Origin: Utricularia gibba
Taxonomy: Eukaryota > Streptophyta > Magnoliopsida > Lamiales > Lentibulariaceae
NCBI GenBank assembly: GCA_002189035.1
Contig: NEEC01000015.1
Span: 2,356,001-2,420,000, forward strand
Direction: 5' to 3'
Length of the DNA: 64,000 bases
Part shown: one piece after another, positions 51,655-62,362 of the stretch
Position numbering within the stretch: position 1 is the first letter of the stretch
Layout: each line of letters opens with the position of its first letter
Made by a program: the position numbers and the translations under genes
The notes under the pieces: generated by a model
Database searches by the model: none
What the model saw: the letters and a program-made list of their open reading frames with translations, nothing else
Told to the model about the DNA's origin: nothing

Positions 51655-54150
51655 ATGTTGCTTTTGTTTGAAACCCCGCAGGGTTCGCTCTTTTCAACGT
51701 CTTGGATGAGGGAAAGCTTTCCAAAGTCGAGGTCGTATTTCATCAACGATTTTCTTGTTCCTTTCGCCTCTAAATCTATTTGTGACGTGCTTATTTTTTA
51801 ACTCTGTTGCTTCTTTTCTTCTCGCAGGATATAGGGAAAGAATTCTCATCTCCTGAGTCTGCTAAAAAGGTTTCTTTTTATATACATACTCATGCTTATT
51901 TTCACAAGTCACAAAATTCGATGCACCTGGGTTTATATTTTTCGCTGTTTCATAGTCTGAAATACAGTTCATGTAGTTCACGTAGCTAGGTCTTCCCGTC
52001 CCGTCATCTGGTTTATGTTCTTCGTGTAGCATTCAGACATCTCAGATGACGTTTTTTTTCGTGATATTGCCGATACTCATTGCATACATTTTATCTTGAT
52101 TATTTACCAGTTTGAATTGCTTGAGATATAAAATTAGAAGTCACCTGGGTTCTTGTTGAACTTCTTTAGAAACTTTTATGGCGGTTTGTACTAACTGTTC
52201 TTTATGCGTTAACTAGATTGTCCGATTAAAAGCCTTCTCAAAGTTTGAGAACACGGCTGAGGCTTTATCATCTGCCACCTTGCTTATAGATAGCAAACCC
52301 AGCAAAGCTCTCCGCAAATTCCTGAGTAGTCATCTCAATGCAGGAGATGAATTAGCTGTTGCTGATTCAAAGCTTGGAAACGCGATCAAAGCGAAATTGG
52401 TCAGTAATCTAAGCAGGCGCTGCTTTTTTCTACAAAATATTTCTCTTTCTAATGTTCTTTGTTGGTGTATATTGCAGGCAATTGAATGTAAACATGATAA
52501 CGCTATCATGGAATTGATGAGAGTGTGAGAAGCCAATTGACGGAACTGATAACTGGTCTAGCAGCACAAGACTTGGCTCCAATGAGCCTGGGGCTTTCCC
52601 ATACTCTATCACGATATAAATTGAAGTTCAGTCCTGATAAGGTGAATCTAATTTGAACATCAGCGTGCATTGTCCTCGTTTGAAATTTGTTCAGTATCAT
52701 TACTCCTGCTTATTATAGGTTGATACCATGGTAATACAAGCCATTAGCTTGTTGGATGACCTTGACAAAGAACTGAATACCTACGCAATGAGGGTCAGAG
52801 AATGGTATGGTTGGCATTTTCCTGAACTAGCAAAGATTGTTCAGGACAATATACTTTATGCGAAGACTGTGAAGCTGATGGGTGACAGAACAAACGCCGC
52901 CAGCCTTGATTTTTCTGAGGTAAATTCCCTTTGCTGATAGTAATGATTCTTTTTTCCTAGAAATTGAGCACTTGCTATCTAAAATTGCATGATGTAGTCT
53001 ATTGAGCACTTAACACATTTTCTTTTTCGCTTTCCGTTCAATCCCTTCAAAAATGTTCTCAGGTACTTCCAGAAGAAAACGAAGCTGAATTAAAAGAGGC
53101 TGCCCAGATTTCTATGGGAACTGAAGTCAGTGACCTGGATTTGGAAAACATAAAGGATTTGTGCAACCAGGTTCTTTCTCTTGCTGAATACAGGGCGCAA
53201 CTTTATGACTATTTGAAGTCAAGAATGAACACTATTGCTCCAAACCTCACTGCTCTTGTTGGAGAGCTTGTTGGTGCTCGGTTGATTGCTCATGGAGGCA
53301 GTTTGATAAATCTGGCTAAGCAACCTGGGAGCACTGTTCAGATACTTGGTGCTGAAAAGGCTCTGTTTCGTGCGCTGAAGACAAAGCATGCGACACCTAA
53401 GTATGGCCTTATATATCATGCATCTCTAATAGGTCAAGCTGCACCTAAGCACAAGGGGAAAATTTCACGCTCTCTTGCTGCAAAGGCTGCCTTGGCAATT
53501 CGCTACGATGCCTTGGGTGATGGCCAGGATAATGCATTGGGTCTGGAAAATAGAGCCAAGGTTGCTTCAGGCTTTTAAACTCACTGATGTTTTATGAATT
53601 TTTTTAAGCTATTCTCTCGGTTTATCTAATTTTCTTATTATAGCTTGAGGCACGGCTGAGGAGTTTAGAAGGCAGGGATCTTGGTCGTTCTGCTGGATCT
53701 GCAAAAGGCAAACCTAAGATTGAATTTTATGACAAGGATCGGAAGAAGGGTTCCGGTGGAATGATCACTCCAGCCAAGGTCTATTCCTCCGCCTTGTTTA
53801 AGCAGTGTTTCTATCTAAGTGGTTTTTGCTTCTTTTCACAAAAATCTGCCTTCCACGAAGGAGGATTGAGTGGATAAATTAATCATTCTATTTCTGTTCC
53901 TATCTAAGCTGTTTTTGTTTCTTAGGTCTACAATCCTTCGGCTGATTCAATTCTGCAACCATCTGAAGATGTTGAGGAGCAGAAGTCCAAAAAAAAGAAG
54001 AGAAAAGGTGAACAGGAAAATGTAGAAGACGCTGCAGATGCTGAAAAAAGTCAGAAGAAAGAGAAGAAGAAGAAGAAGAGGAAGAGCGATGAGGAAAACA
54101 AGGAAGAACAAGATACATCCGAGAAGAAAAAAAGAGCAAGAAGAAGCTGA
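51655..54150 (+). CDS. NOP58: Nucleolar protein NOP58/NOP5 (box C/D snoRNP core), with two apparent single-base frameshifts
   Basis: Eight exons: 51655-51731, 51828-51869, 52217-52399, 52478-52641, 52719-52919, 53063-53560, 53644-53778, 53926-54150; about 508 residues. Seen: the NOP5 N-terminal domain ([28 protein letters not shown]), the NOSIC part ([30 protein letters not shown]), the Nop domain ([52 protein letters not shown]) and a Lys/Glu-rich KKE tail. NOP58 with NOP56, fibrillarin and 15.5K/SNU13 forms the snoRNP that 2'-O-methylates rRNA. Two missing bases are inferred: C4 run 51674-51677 in exon 1 and a G at about 52523 in exon 4, where the frame otherwise hits TGA at 52526. Both restore exact phase. 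A third loss in the A7 run near 54127-54133 is possible, since another frame there gives a more usual KKKLKSQE ending. Confidence 0.93.
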
Positions 54151-55267
54151 AAAGCCAAGAATGATGTGTTCACAATGACGATTTTGTGTCTCTCTTCATC
54201 TCTACCCACCTAATTAGGAAGCAGGCAATGCGATTTTAAGACTTCTTGTTTTGAACAGTTCTGGTTGCAAGTTCCTAAACGTTATTTAGTGTCTTTTTTC
54301 CCTCATATACCTGGTTCAAAGTTGTGCATAAAAATCAAAGACTGATGAAATACAACTTCAAAACATTGAAAAAATTTTGTTTCCCCCATCAAATTCTAAT
54401 TTTTATCTCCAGTTTCTACTCAATTCCTACATCTACTCTTCTAGCCGGTCGCCCGACCGCTTCCCGTCGTGGGCGCGGCGCCCATTCGCCTGTGGATTGC
54501 TCCTGGGTACAGTGACCTCCCTTGCCACTTGCCTCGCTAGCCGTCCACGTCCAATCGCCCGCGCCTGTGCCTACATCTGCATTAGAAATTGATTACTTAC
54601 AATCAATTTCTCTTTAATGGAATGGGTTGGGCGGTGTGGGCCGGATTGCGTGCAGGGTTGAGTTGCAGAATTGACTGTGGGCTGGGCACTGTGGGTTGAC
54701 AGTGGTGAACGAGGCAACTGTGCGTCGTGGGAAGGACGCAGCCACGGTCACATGGAACGGGAGAGGCGACGATCGATGAGGGCTGCACGACGGCGGCGAT
54801 AGAAACACGGGGGAGGTGGACGATGGCGGGTGAGTAGTGAAATGGGGAGAGATTTAGGGTTTTGAGAATTAGGGCTTGATTAGTGAGATCAACGTGATTT
54901 TACCTGTGATGGTTAATTATATTTAATTTTTAAATAATGAGGGGGAAGAATAATTTTGATAAAAACGGAAATAATGAGAACATTATATATTATATAATTT
55001 TCCCATTACAATTTTTGGTTCTTGCCACGTCAGCCGAATTCTCCAGCCTCGCTGGGCCCCGTTCCCATTTCTCTGACAGGTCACAAGATCCATTCTTTTG
55101 TGGAAATCCAATTATTACCTCCGTAACAGTAATTCCTTCTTTTTTTTACTGCGGTAAATGCTGCCCCATTTCCAAAGGGCCCATCGGTGTGAAGTTGCAT
55201 ACCTCATTCTCTGCCATGAATTGTCTATTTTGCCTTCTGTTTCCCTCCACCCCCAGAAAGTCACGGG
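54151..55267. other. Convergent spacer between NOP58 and IDD genes
   Basis: About 1.1 kb between convergent stop codons. The segment from about 54440 to 54850 is GC-rich and unlike its surroundings, and contains no recognisable frame; it could be an old repeat. From 54890 to 55010 the DNA is AT-rich. Confidence 0.4.
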
Positions 55268-56603
55268 TTAACCCGCCTTCTGCATCCATGGCCCCTGAGT
55301 ACGGAGGAGAACTCCACTAAGTAACGGTGAACTGTTCATGTGGAAGAAAGGGTCGCTGCTTCTGGATGATCCCATTTGGGATGCCTTTTGCAGCAACGCG
55401 GTGGCGGACATCTGCGGCAGCGGCGGCGGGTATGTTTCAGACGGGTGGCTGCTGTAGTAGAGTGAAGGAGATATTGTGTCCGAAAAGTTCCCGCCTTTGA
55501 CACTTTCTTCTTTCAACATTCTGGGAATGGAGGAACAAGCCGCCATGTTCATATGACCGCCGCCGCCGAACTGGGTCATCTCCGGTCCACCAGAAAACCA
55601 CGGACTCTGCGATCCCATTTGAAAAATTTCGGGTAAAGAGGAGCCTTGTGAGAGGAAGCTGATGTTGGGAGCACCAATGTTGTCTAGCCAAATTGGAATC
55701 CTCCCTTTCTCCAAATCCATATTCAGCTGATTACCCGTTTCTAGTCCCCGATATCTTGCCGGAATATCCCCGGAAACTGTTGATTTCCCAGATTCGCCGG
55801 CGGAACCCGAGCTGTTTCCTCCGCCAGTGTATCGCAGAATGCTCTATGCGTGATGAAGCTATCCTTCCTAATTCAACCATAAACAAATCATATATATATG
55901 TCACACTTAGTATCGCATTTATTGCTTCAGACAACACGATCATGGTCACAATAAATGCATAGAACCCCACTTGGAGAATCTCAGTCGAGTTTACCTGGAG
56001 AAGAGAGTGCCGCAGTCGCACTTATACTCCCTGGTGCCACAGATCTTGGAATGGGCTTTCCAATCAGATTGAACGGCGTATTTCTTGGAGCACTTATCAC
56101 ATTTCCATTTCTTCTCGCCGTGTTTCCGGCTGAAATGCTTCTTGATTCCGGTCAAATCTCCGAGCGCCCGAGACGGATCGTGGTGCACGCACGTTTTCTC
56201 CGGGCAGATGTACACCTTCTTCTTCACTTGCTCCTTGTTGCTTCTCTGTTTAAGCTTCCACGGCAGATTGTGTCCGCGTCGGTGGAGTTGCAGATTCTGG
56301 TCGCGCTGGAAACCTTTGTTGCAGATCTCACAGACAAATCTGTTCGTCGCCATCAACGACCGCGGCGACAGCGCCACCACCTCAGCCTCCGGATCTGCAC
56401 AGCAGTAAACTCAGAAAATCTTCCAAAATCCAGAGAGATAGTACTCCAAGAAAAAACTAAAAACCTGGATGTCCGGGGAGACTCCTCTTGCGTTTTAGGG
56501 GATTGGGGTTGGGGTTGGGGTTGGGGTTGGGGCGAGGTTCTTGAGTTGCTGCTCCGATGGAGGCCACTGAGTGAAGGAGATGAATCTTATCATTTGACAA
56601 CAT
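55268..56603 (-). CDS. INDETERMINATE-domain (IDD) C2H2 zinc finger factor, with one apparent single-base frameshift
   Basis: Exons in reading order 56603-56465, 56394-55995 and 55867-55268 give about 379 residues. After KRKRSLPGHP (nuclear signal) and DPEAEVVALSPRSLMATNRF comes the ID domain: finger 1 CEICNKGFQRDQNLQLHRRG, finger 2 CPEKTCVHHDPSRALGD with GIKKHFSRKHGEKKWKC, finger 3 CDKCSKKYAVQSDWKAHSK, finger 4 CDCGTLFSRKDSFITHRAFC. The C-terminal part has MSATALLQKASQMGSSRS, the conserved IDD tail motif. IDD proteins control development, sugar and gravity responses and bind DELLA and GRAS proteins. The frame breaks in exon 3 at a G4 run (plus 55746-55749), where the read-through gives a TAG; one added G joins the N-terminal frame to the conserved tail. 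The paralog is not determined. Confidence 0.92.
56503..56532. repeat. TTGGGG hexamer repeat in IDD exon 1
   Basis: Five perfect TTGGGG units on the plus strand, i.e. CCCCAA on the coding strand, encoding a Pro-Asn repeat just before the nuclear localisation signal. Five G4 tracts separated by TT have the form of a G-quadruplex motif on the template strand. Confidence 0.85.
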
Positions 56604-58757
56604 TGTTTTTTTTGGAGAAAGGGATGGATTAAAGGGAAGCAGCAAAAGGGTGAAAGAGGCAAGCAGAAAATTTAGCTGAAACTAGAAAGGACTCTCTTGT
56701 AGGGGATTCGCAGGAGATCAGAAAGAGTGGAGAAGCGAAGCAGCAGATGCTTGATTGCTCATAGCTGCATGCTTATGTTTGGCTATGAAGTTAAAAAAAA
56801 AAAAAAGAAGGTTTTTTATTGATAGGTGGATTCGATGAAGAAGAAAAACCTAGCTCTGCAGAGAGTCTGTACTGAGCAGAATAGAATATACAATTCCATA
56901 CCTTTCTCTCTCTCCTCATCCCAGAGAAGACATGGCTGGTCTGTGTGCTGTTTACTCTCAAAAGGTCGTCAGCAATAGACTCAGGTCCCAGAGTGGACCA
57001 CTCATTACCCTCATCCTATCGCACACTCCACCCTACACATCTCATTGTACAGTGTTGCTGATGAATTGGCATCTCACATGCAAAACCCAAAAATGTAGTT
57101 CTGACTTCTAAATTTCAGACAGTAATCTGAAGCAAGCACACACTCCATGGATCCTTTCTCAATGGATGATTCCTTACATTCACATACCAGCTGTTGGCAA
57201 ATAGTCAATGGTAATAGTAACTAATGAAAACTTCCCTGAGGGAAACGGGGTTCTAAGTGATGAAAATCGCAGTAACCCCAATGAATTCCCCGTTGAAAGT
57301 TTCCATCTTTCTGCACACCAACAAGCTTCCTAAGAGCCGAGCCTCATACAACACACCCTTGTTTCTTGGCTTTTGGTGGAAGCAGCTCGCAGCCCATCTT
57401 CATGGGACATTGGAGCACAACGACACACGCTCAGACGAGTTCCAACACACTGTTCCTGGATCACATGCCGTTCCCTATCTGCATTTCCTGTGTGCCAACA
57501 TTATTGGCACGTTCATGTTTCAACTTCTGACGTGATGTAAACAGGAGTTGAGTATTTTGGTAGGTGTAAAGGATTCTTATAGTCTTTCCAATGCTCCCTC
57601 CTTGTTACGCTTCTGTCTGAAACCTGAAACCCAATTCATCACAACTCTTCTTGAAGCAGAAGGTTCGGCATTTTCATGTTATTCAGCCGTGTGTTTCAGA
57701 CTCTGATGAACCATGTGTTGCAAGCCCTGGAGCTCATGGAAATAATCATACAATTTCAATAAAAAAAAAAGAAAGGGTGAGATTTTAAATCAAATCACGT
57801 GAAAGCAGAAATGGGTTGAATGAATGGAAGGGGAAAAAAGAAGAGAAAAAGGGTTTTTACCTCGAAAGTATACGCCGGAATGATTAGGCCATTATTGCCT
57901 TTTAGAACAAGTACCATTTCCTTTTGTACCCCCAAATATAATTTGAGTTTATTATGATTTTTTTAAATAATTTCTTTCAATTTTTCATGTAGTTAATATT
58001 AATTATTATTGTATATACACAATTAATATGTGTATTAAACCAAGATTTATAATCATATATGTTTTGATAAAAATAATGATGAAGTTTTCTTGAAATTCCG
58101 TATTTCGGTCTAAATCTGGAATTCACGTTTTTTTGAATTAAAAAAATTCAAGAATTTTTATAAAATTTTAAAAAAATTGCTTGAATATCTCAAATTATAA
58201 TTATATTTGATGGTTAATATAGTTAAATATAATTATAAAATAGGATCACGTAAAAATGTATTTGATATAACATTTTAGTATTCTATTTATCAAATTATAT
58301 TAATAATAAAATACTTTTTATTATAAGTTTAAAATTATCTAATAAAAATGGTTCTTTTATAAATAAAATCTTAATCTTGCTTCAAATGAAGTCAATATTT
58401 GATCTTTTTTTCAACTGTATTTATTTAATATCTCTCAACTTAAATAAATAAAAATAGCAAAAGTTGGCCTGCTGCTCCAAGAATTTTCAAAATGCACCTT
58501 CCCCATTTTTTTAAACCTCATCATTCAGACATCTTGTCTACAGTGACATCTATGAATGATGCCACACATTGAAAACCTTTTTGTTTTGGTTAGAGTTATT
58601 TATTAATATATTCGTTATAATTTAATTTAATTAAAATATAAAAATTACTTATTATCAGTACTAATTATTTTGAAATTAAAAGCGACCAGTTCAATTTGCA
58701 CGTGCTTCAGTTGGGCAGCAGAAGCCCGGTCCGAGTTGAGGAGAGCCTCTGCCTCCG
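56604..58757. other. IDD upstream region and AT-rich spacer
   Basis: About 2.1 kb. The first few hundred bases should be the IDD leader and promoter. From about 57880 to 58640 the sequence is very AT-rich without genes. An open frame at 57257-57535 has no recognisable domain. Confidence 0.45.
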
Positions 58758-61510
58758 CTAGACCGCTCTGAAGAGCTCTCGTCCGATTATCATTCTTCGG
58801 ATTTCGCTCGTTCCGGCGCCGATTTCGTAGAGTTTCGCGTCGCGAAGAAGACGACCCGTCGGGTATTCGTTCACGTAGCCGTTGCCACCGAGACACTGAA
58901 TGGCCTGAAACACAAGATGTAGTTGTTTATCTGCATTCGGCACTGTATTGAGGTTCTTGTGCACATACCTGAAGGGCAACTTGGGTAGCTCTCTCTGCTG
59001 CTAAAAGTATGGAACCCGCACAATCCTGAATGGAGAGGAAGTGGACCGGTGTTGTTATGCTAGAACCGAAAGTGGGAAAAAAGAAGAGGGGAAGCGGGTA
59101 TGCTCTCACTTTGGGGCTGATGTTTCCGTTGTCACAGTCGCGTGCGACGGAGTAAACATATGACCTGAAAACAAGCAGCAAGATGGGGGCTCAGGGCGAA
59201 GCATAGAGTAGTTCAAGCAAGAGGTTGGTGTGTCTCTAAGACCTTGAAGACTGCAATGAAGTGTACATGTCAGCAACCTTCCCCTGCATTCAGAGCGAGA
59301 AAAGTGAAGGTTCAGCAGCAGATGGGGCGTGGGGGTGATGAATGATACGCATGCATTGAGTTGTTTGAGCTAACCTGAATAAACTGAAATTCACCGATTG
59401 GTTTTCCGAATTGCTCTCGTTGTTTGATGTACGGGAGAACAACGTCGAGAGATGCCTGCATGATTCCGAGAGGGCCTGCTGCCAGCACCAGCCTCTCTAG
59501 ATCCAATCCCGACATCATAACATAAGTTCCTGGTGCGAGTTTGGGTTTATCAGAAACTTCTTCCCAGTTAAAGACAACACCGGTTCTTCAATCTATAGCA
59601 GCCATTTACCTTTTCCTTCCTCGCCAAGAACATTTTCTGTGGGAACGAAGCAGTTCTCAAACACGAGCTCGCAACTGCAATTGTCCACTGACCATGATCA
59701 GGAGGATGTTCAAGTATGAAAAAGATGCCAAGTTTGGGAAGCTTACGTATCACTTCCACGCATGCCAAGTTTGTCCAGTTTCTGGGCTGTACTGAATCTG
59801 GATAGATGAAAATGGGAAACAATCTATTAGTCTGAAAGGAAGATGAACGCTTGATTAATGTATTGGTTCGTACCCAGGCATGCTCTTTTCTATTATGAAT
59901 GCAGTTATTCCTTTTGAGTGAGCTGCCATGTCTGTTTTGGCATAGACAACCTGATCCAGTAGGATAATCAATAGGGGATGCTTTCCCAAGAGCAGATGGC
60001 GAATCTAAGATGTCATTACCAGTGTTTCAGCCACAGGGCCATTTGTGCACCACATTTTGTTTCCATTCAAGATGTAACCTCCCTCAGTACGGTCAGCTTT
60101 GCATTTCATACTGATCACATCCGAGCCAGCTAACCAGCAAAAACATACATTAATAAAAATGGCAAAAGGTCCCTTTTTGCTCGAAGAACCACATTACCAT
60201 TAGGCTCACTCATTGCAAGAGCTCCAACATGCTCTCCGCTTATCAGCTTTGACAGATAAAAATGAAACTAAGTCACCTACTGTCCCAAAAAAAACTGCAT
60301 AAATTGGACAAAGCAGCAAAAACCATTTTCATGCAACAATATGGAGTACCTTGGGCAAGTACTTCCGTTTTTGAGCATCATTTCCATTCCGAACCTTTAA
60401 AACACATGAAATAAAGCACGAGGGAGTAGAAAACCCAGCTAAGAAGCATATCAGCTTTGAATTATAGTCAATACCAATTGATTGATGCAGAGGTTGGAGT
60501 GGGCACCGTATGAAAGACCAACTGACCCCGAAGCACGGCTAATTTCTTCCATGGCAATACAGTGATATAGATAGCCAAGCCCAAGTCCTCCATACTCTTC
60601 TGTTGGTTTTGAACGGAATGCAGCATAAATAGTGTAGATTAAAACATGAAATGCTCATACCAGGACAGATTCTGAAAAGGAAGGGAGTGCAAAGATCAAG
60701 ACATGAAATGCTCATACCAGGAGCCGTAATTCCATGAAGATTGAAATCCCCCATCAACTTCCACAAATTAACTTCCTGATAAGAAACAGATAGCCTATTC
60801 AATATAAACTTGGTAACTATCCAGAATGCAGAAAAAGGAAAAGATAAATAAAGACCTCCGGAAAATAATTCGACTGGTCAATTTTCGCAGCATGAGGTGC
60901 AATGTTTTCTTGAGCAAACTGAGAGACGCTTTCCTTGAACTGTGAGGAAGAGAAGCAAAAAGTTTCTCAAGCAATGGAACATAACAGAACCAGAAGAATG
61001 AGCTTAGAACGCCAGTTCAATGTTCTTTTTGTCACTGGGAACACACCCACTTCTTAAATGATACCTTTTGCCCTTATCTTATGTTTATACATCTCAACTA
61101 GATCAAAGTTGGTATCTTGATAGCCGCACTACATTTACTCCTTCGGCTATTTGTGTCAAATGTAAGATAGATTGCACTTAACTAAAGAACAGCATACAGA
61201 GATAGAATCAGCCCTACCTTTCGGTGCATTGAGAAATAGCAAACTCCGTAAATAAGGAATGCGCGTTGGAAAAAAAAAAAAACAGTAACTACAATGTAAG
61301 AAAGCCATTCTCCATTCAAGAACACGGGCAAGGTAGAAGCTTTACGTTGCATTATTGCGCCGAAAAAAAAAAAGAAATTACCTGTTTCTGGGTATCATCG
61401 AAGAGAAGGGACGTGGAGAAAAAAGCGCCAAAAAAGGCGTTCACGTTTGCCTTCTTGTTCACAGAACGCCCAAGAGACCTCCTCAATGCAATTGCAAGCA
61501 GGCTGTGCAT
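58758..61510 (-). CDS. IVD: Isovaleryl-CoA dehydrogenase, mitochondrial
   Basis: Fifteen exons in reading order: 61510-61382, 60939-60856, 60775-60718, 60599-60475, 60394-60350, 60246-60198, 60129-60020, 59950-59874, 59797-59747, 59674-59610, 59529-59375, 59283-59243, 59164-59110, 59025-58969, 58904-58758; 415 residues, intact frame. An Arg-rich, acid-poor N-terminus ([12 protein letters not shown]) fits a mitochondrial presequence. Acyl-CoA dehydrogenase motifs: [77 protein letters not shown] and [17 protein letters not shown]. The flavoprotein oxidises isovaleryl-CoA in leucine breakdown and passes electrons via ETF, important in carbon starvation. Intron 3 carries a copy of the exon 3 donor (see findings). 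Confidence 0.96.
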
Positions 61511-62362
61511 CGTTCCTCGCTTCAATTCTTGGTCTCTTCTTCCGGGTCCTTCGTGCTCCTCGGGAAACTTTTGGTTCTAATATAATTCAATCGAAGAATG
61601 AGTATGGAGCAGAGAATCACCAACGTCGGCAGATGTCCCCGTCTCATTCCACGAAACACTTCCTAATCTGTTTTACCAGTGAGCGAAATGGATAACAACA
61701 ACACCGCACCAGATTTTTCCGACAACAACGTTGCAAAATACTACATTGATATTTTTTTTCGCGCTTTTTCATTTTCGCATTCTGATTTTCTACTTGAATA
61801 CCGTGGTAATTTTTCCCTCGGGAAATTTGGATGAAGAGAGCCGAACCAGTGGTAGCTGCAATTGCTGAGCGTATCAATCACTATCAGAGCTTCTTCTTTA
61901 CAACGAGTACACATCATTTGACATCTAAAACCTGAATCAAATGTTCTAGAGTACGCAAAACTGAAGAACCAACCCATAACTTGAGAAAAGGAGGCCACAG
62001 AGCTGGTATAAATCATATATATATATATGGAGAATGCCATGCAGTTCATCCTCTTATCCAAAAGATGTACAGAAAGAGGAGATGGCGGCTAGCTTCTTAT
62101 GCCACACCACTTTTCACTAGAGTTCACTGGGCAGCCCTGACTCATGTGGTAGGACAGATAAAGAATTTAAGATGATGAACCTGGCTGTGGCTGTAGACAA
62201 TTGGAAGGAGGGGGGGAAGGAAGGTTTGATCACTTCTCCTAGTGTGTGTCACCGACACAGAATATAGGCTTCTCAGGCGGCTGCTCCCCATGAGATCGAT
62301 CTTGCACCAGGCCTGAGGAGCTTGTAATGGAATGTATAAACTCAAGTGAAATTTTCCAATTG
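61511..62362. other. Spacer between SIZ1 3' end and IVD start
   Basis: About 850 bp, holding the SIZ1 3' untranslated region and the IVD promoter; both genes run leftwards. A short (AT)n run lies near 62015-62028. No other gene is visible. Confidence 0.5.

Noticed and set aside
57257-57535. Open frame of 92 codons
   Set aside because: No domain and no splice partners; probably chance.
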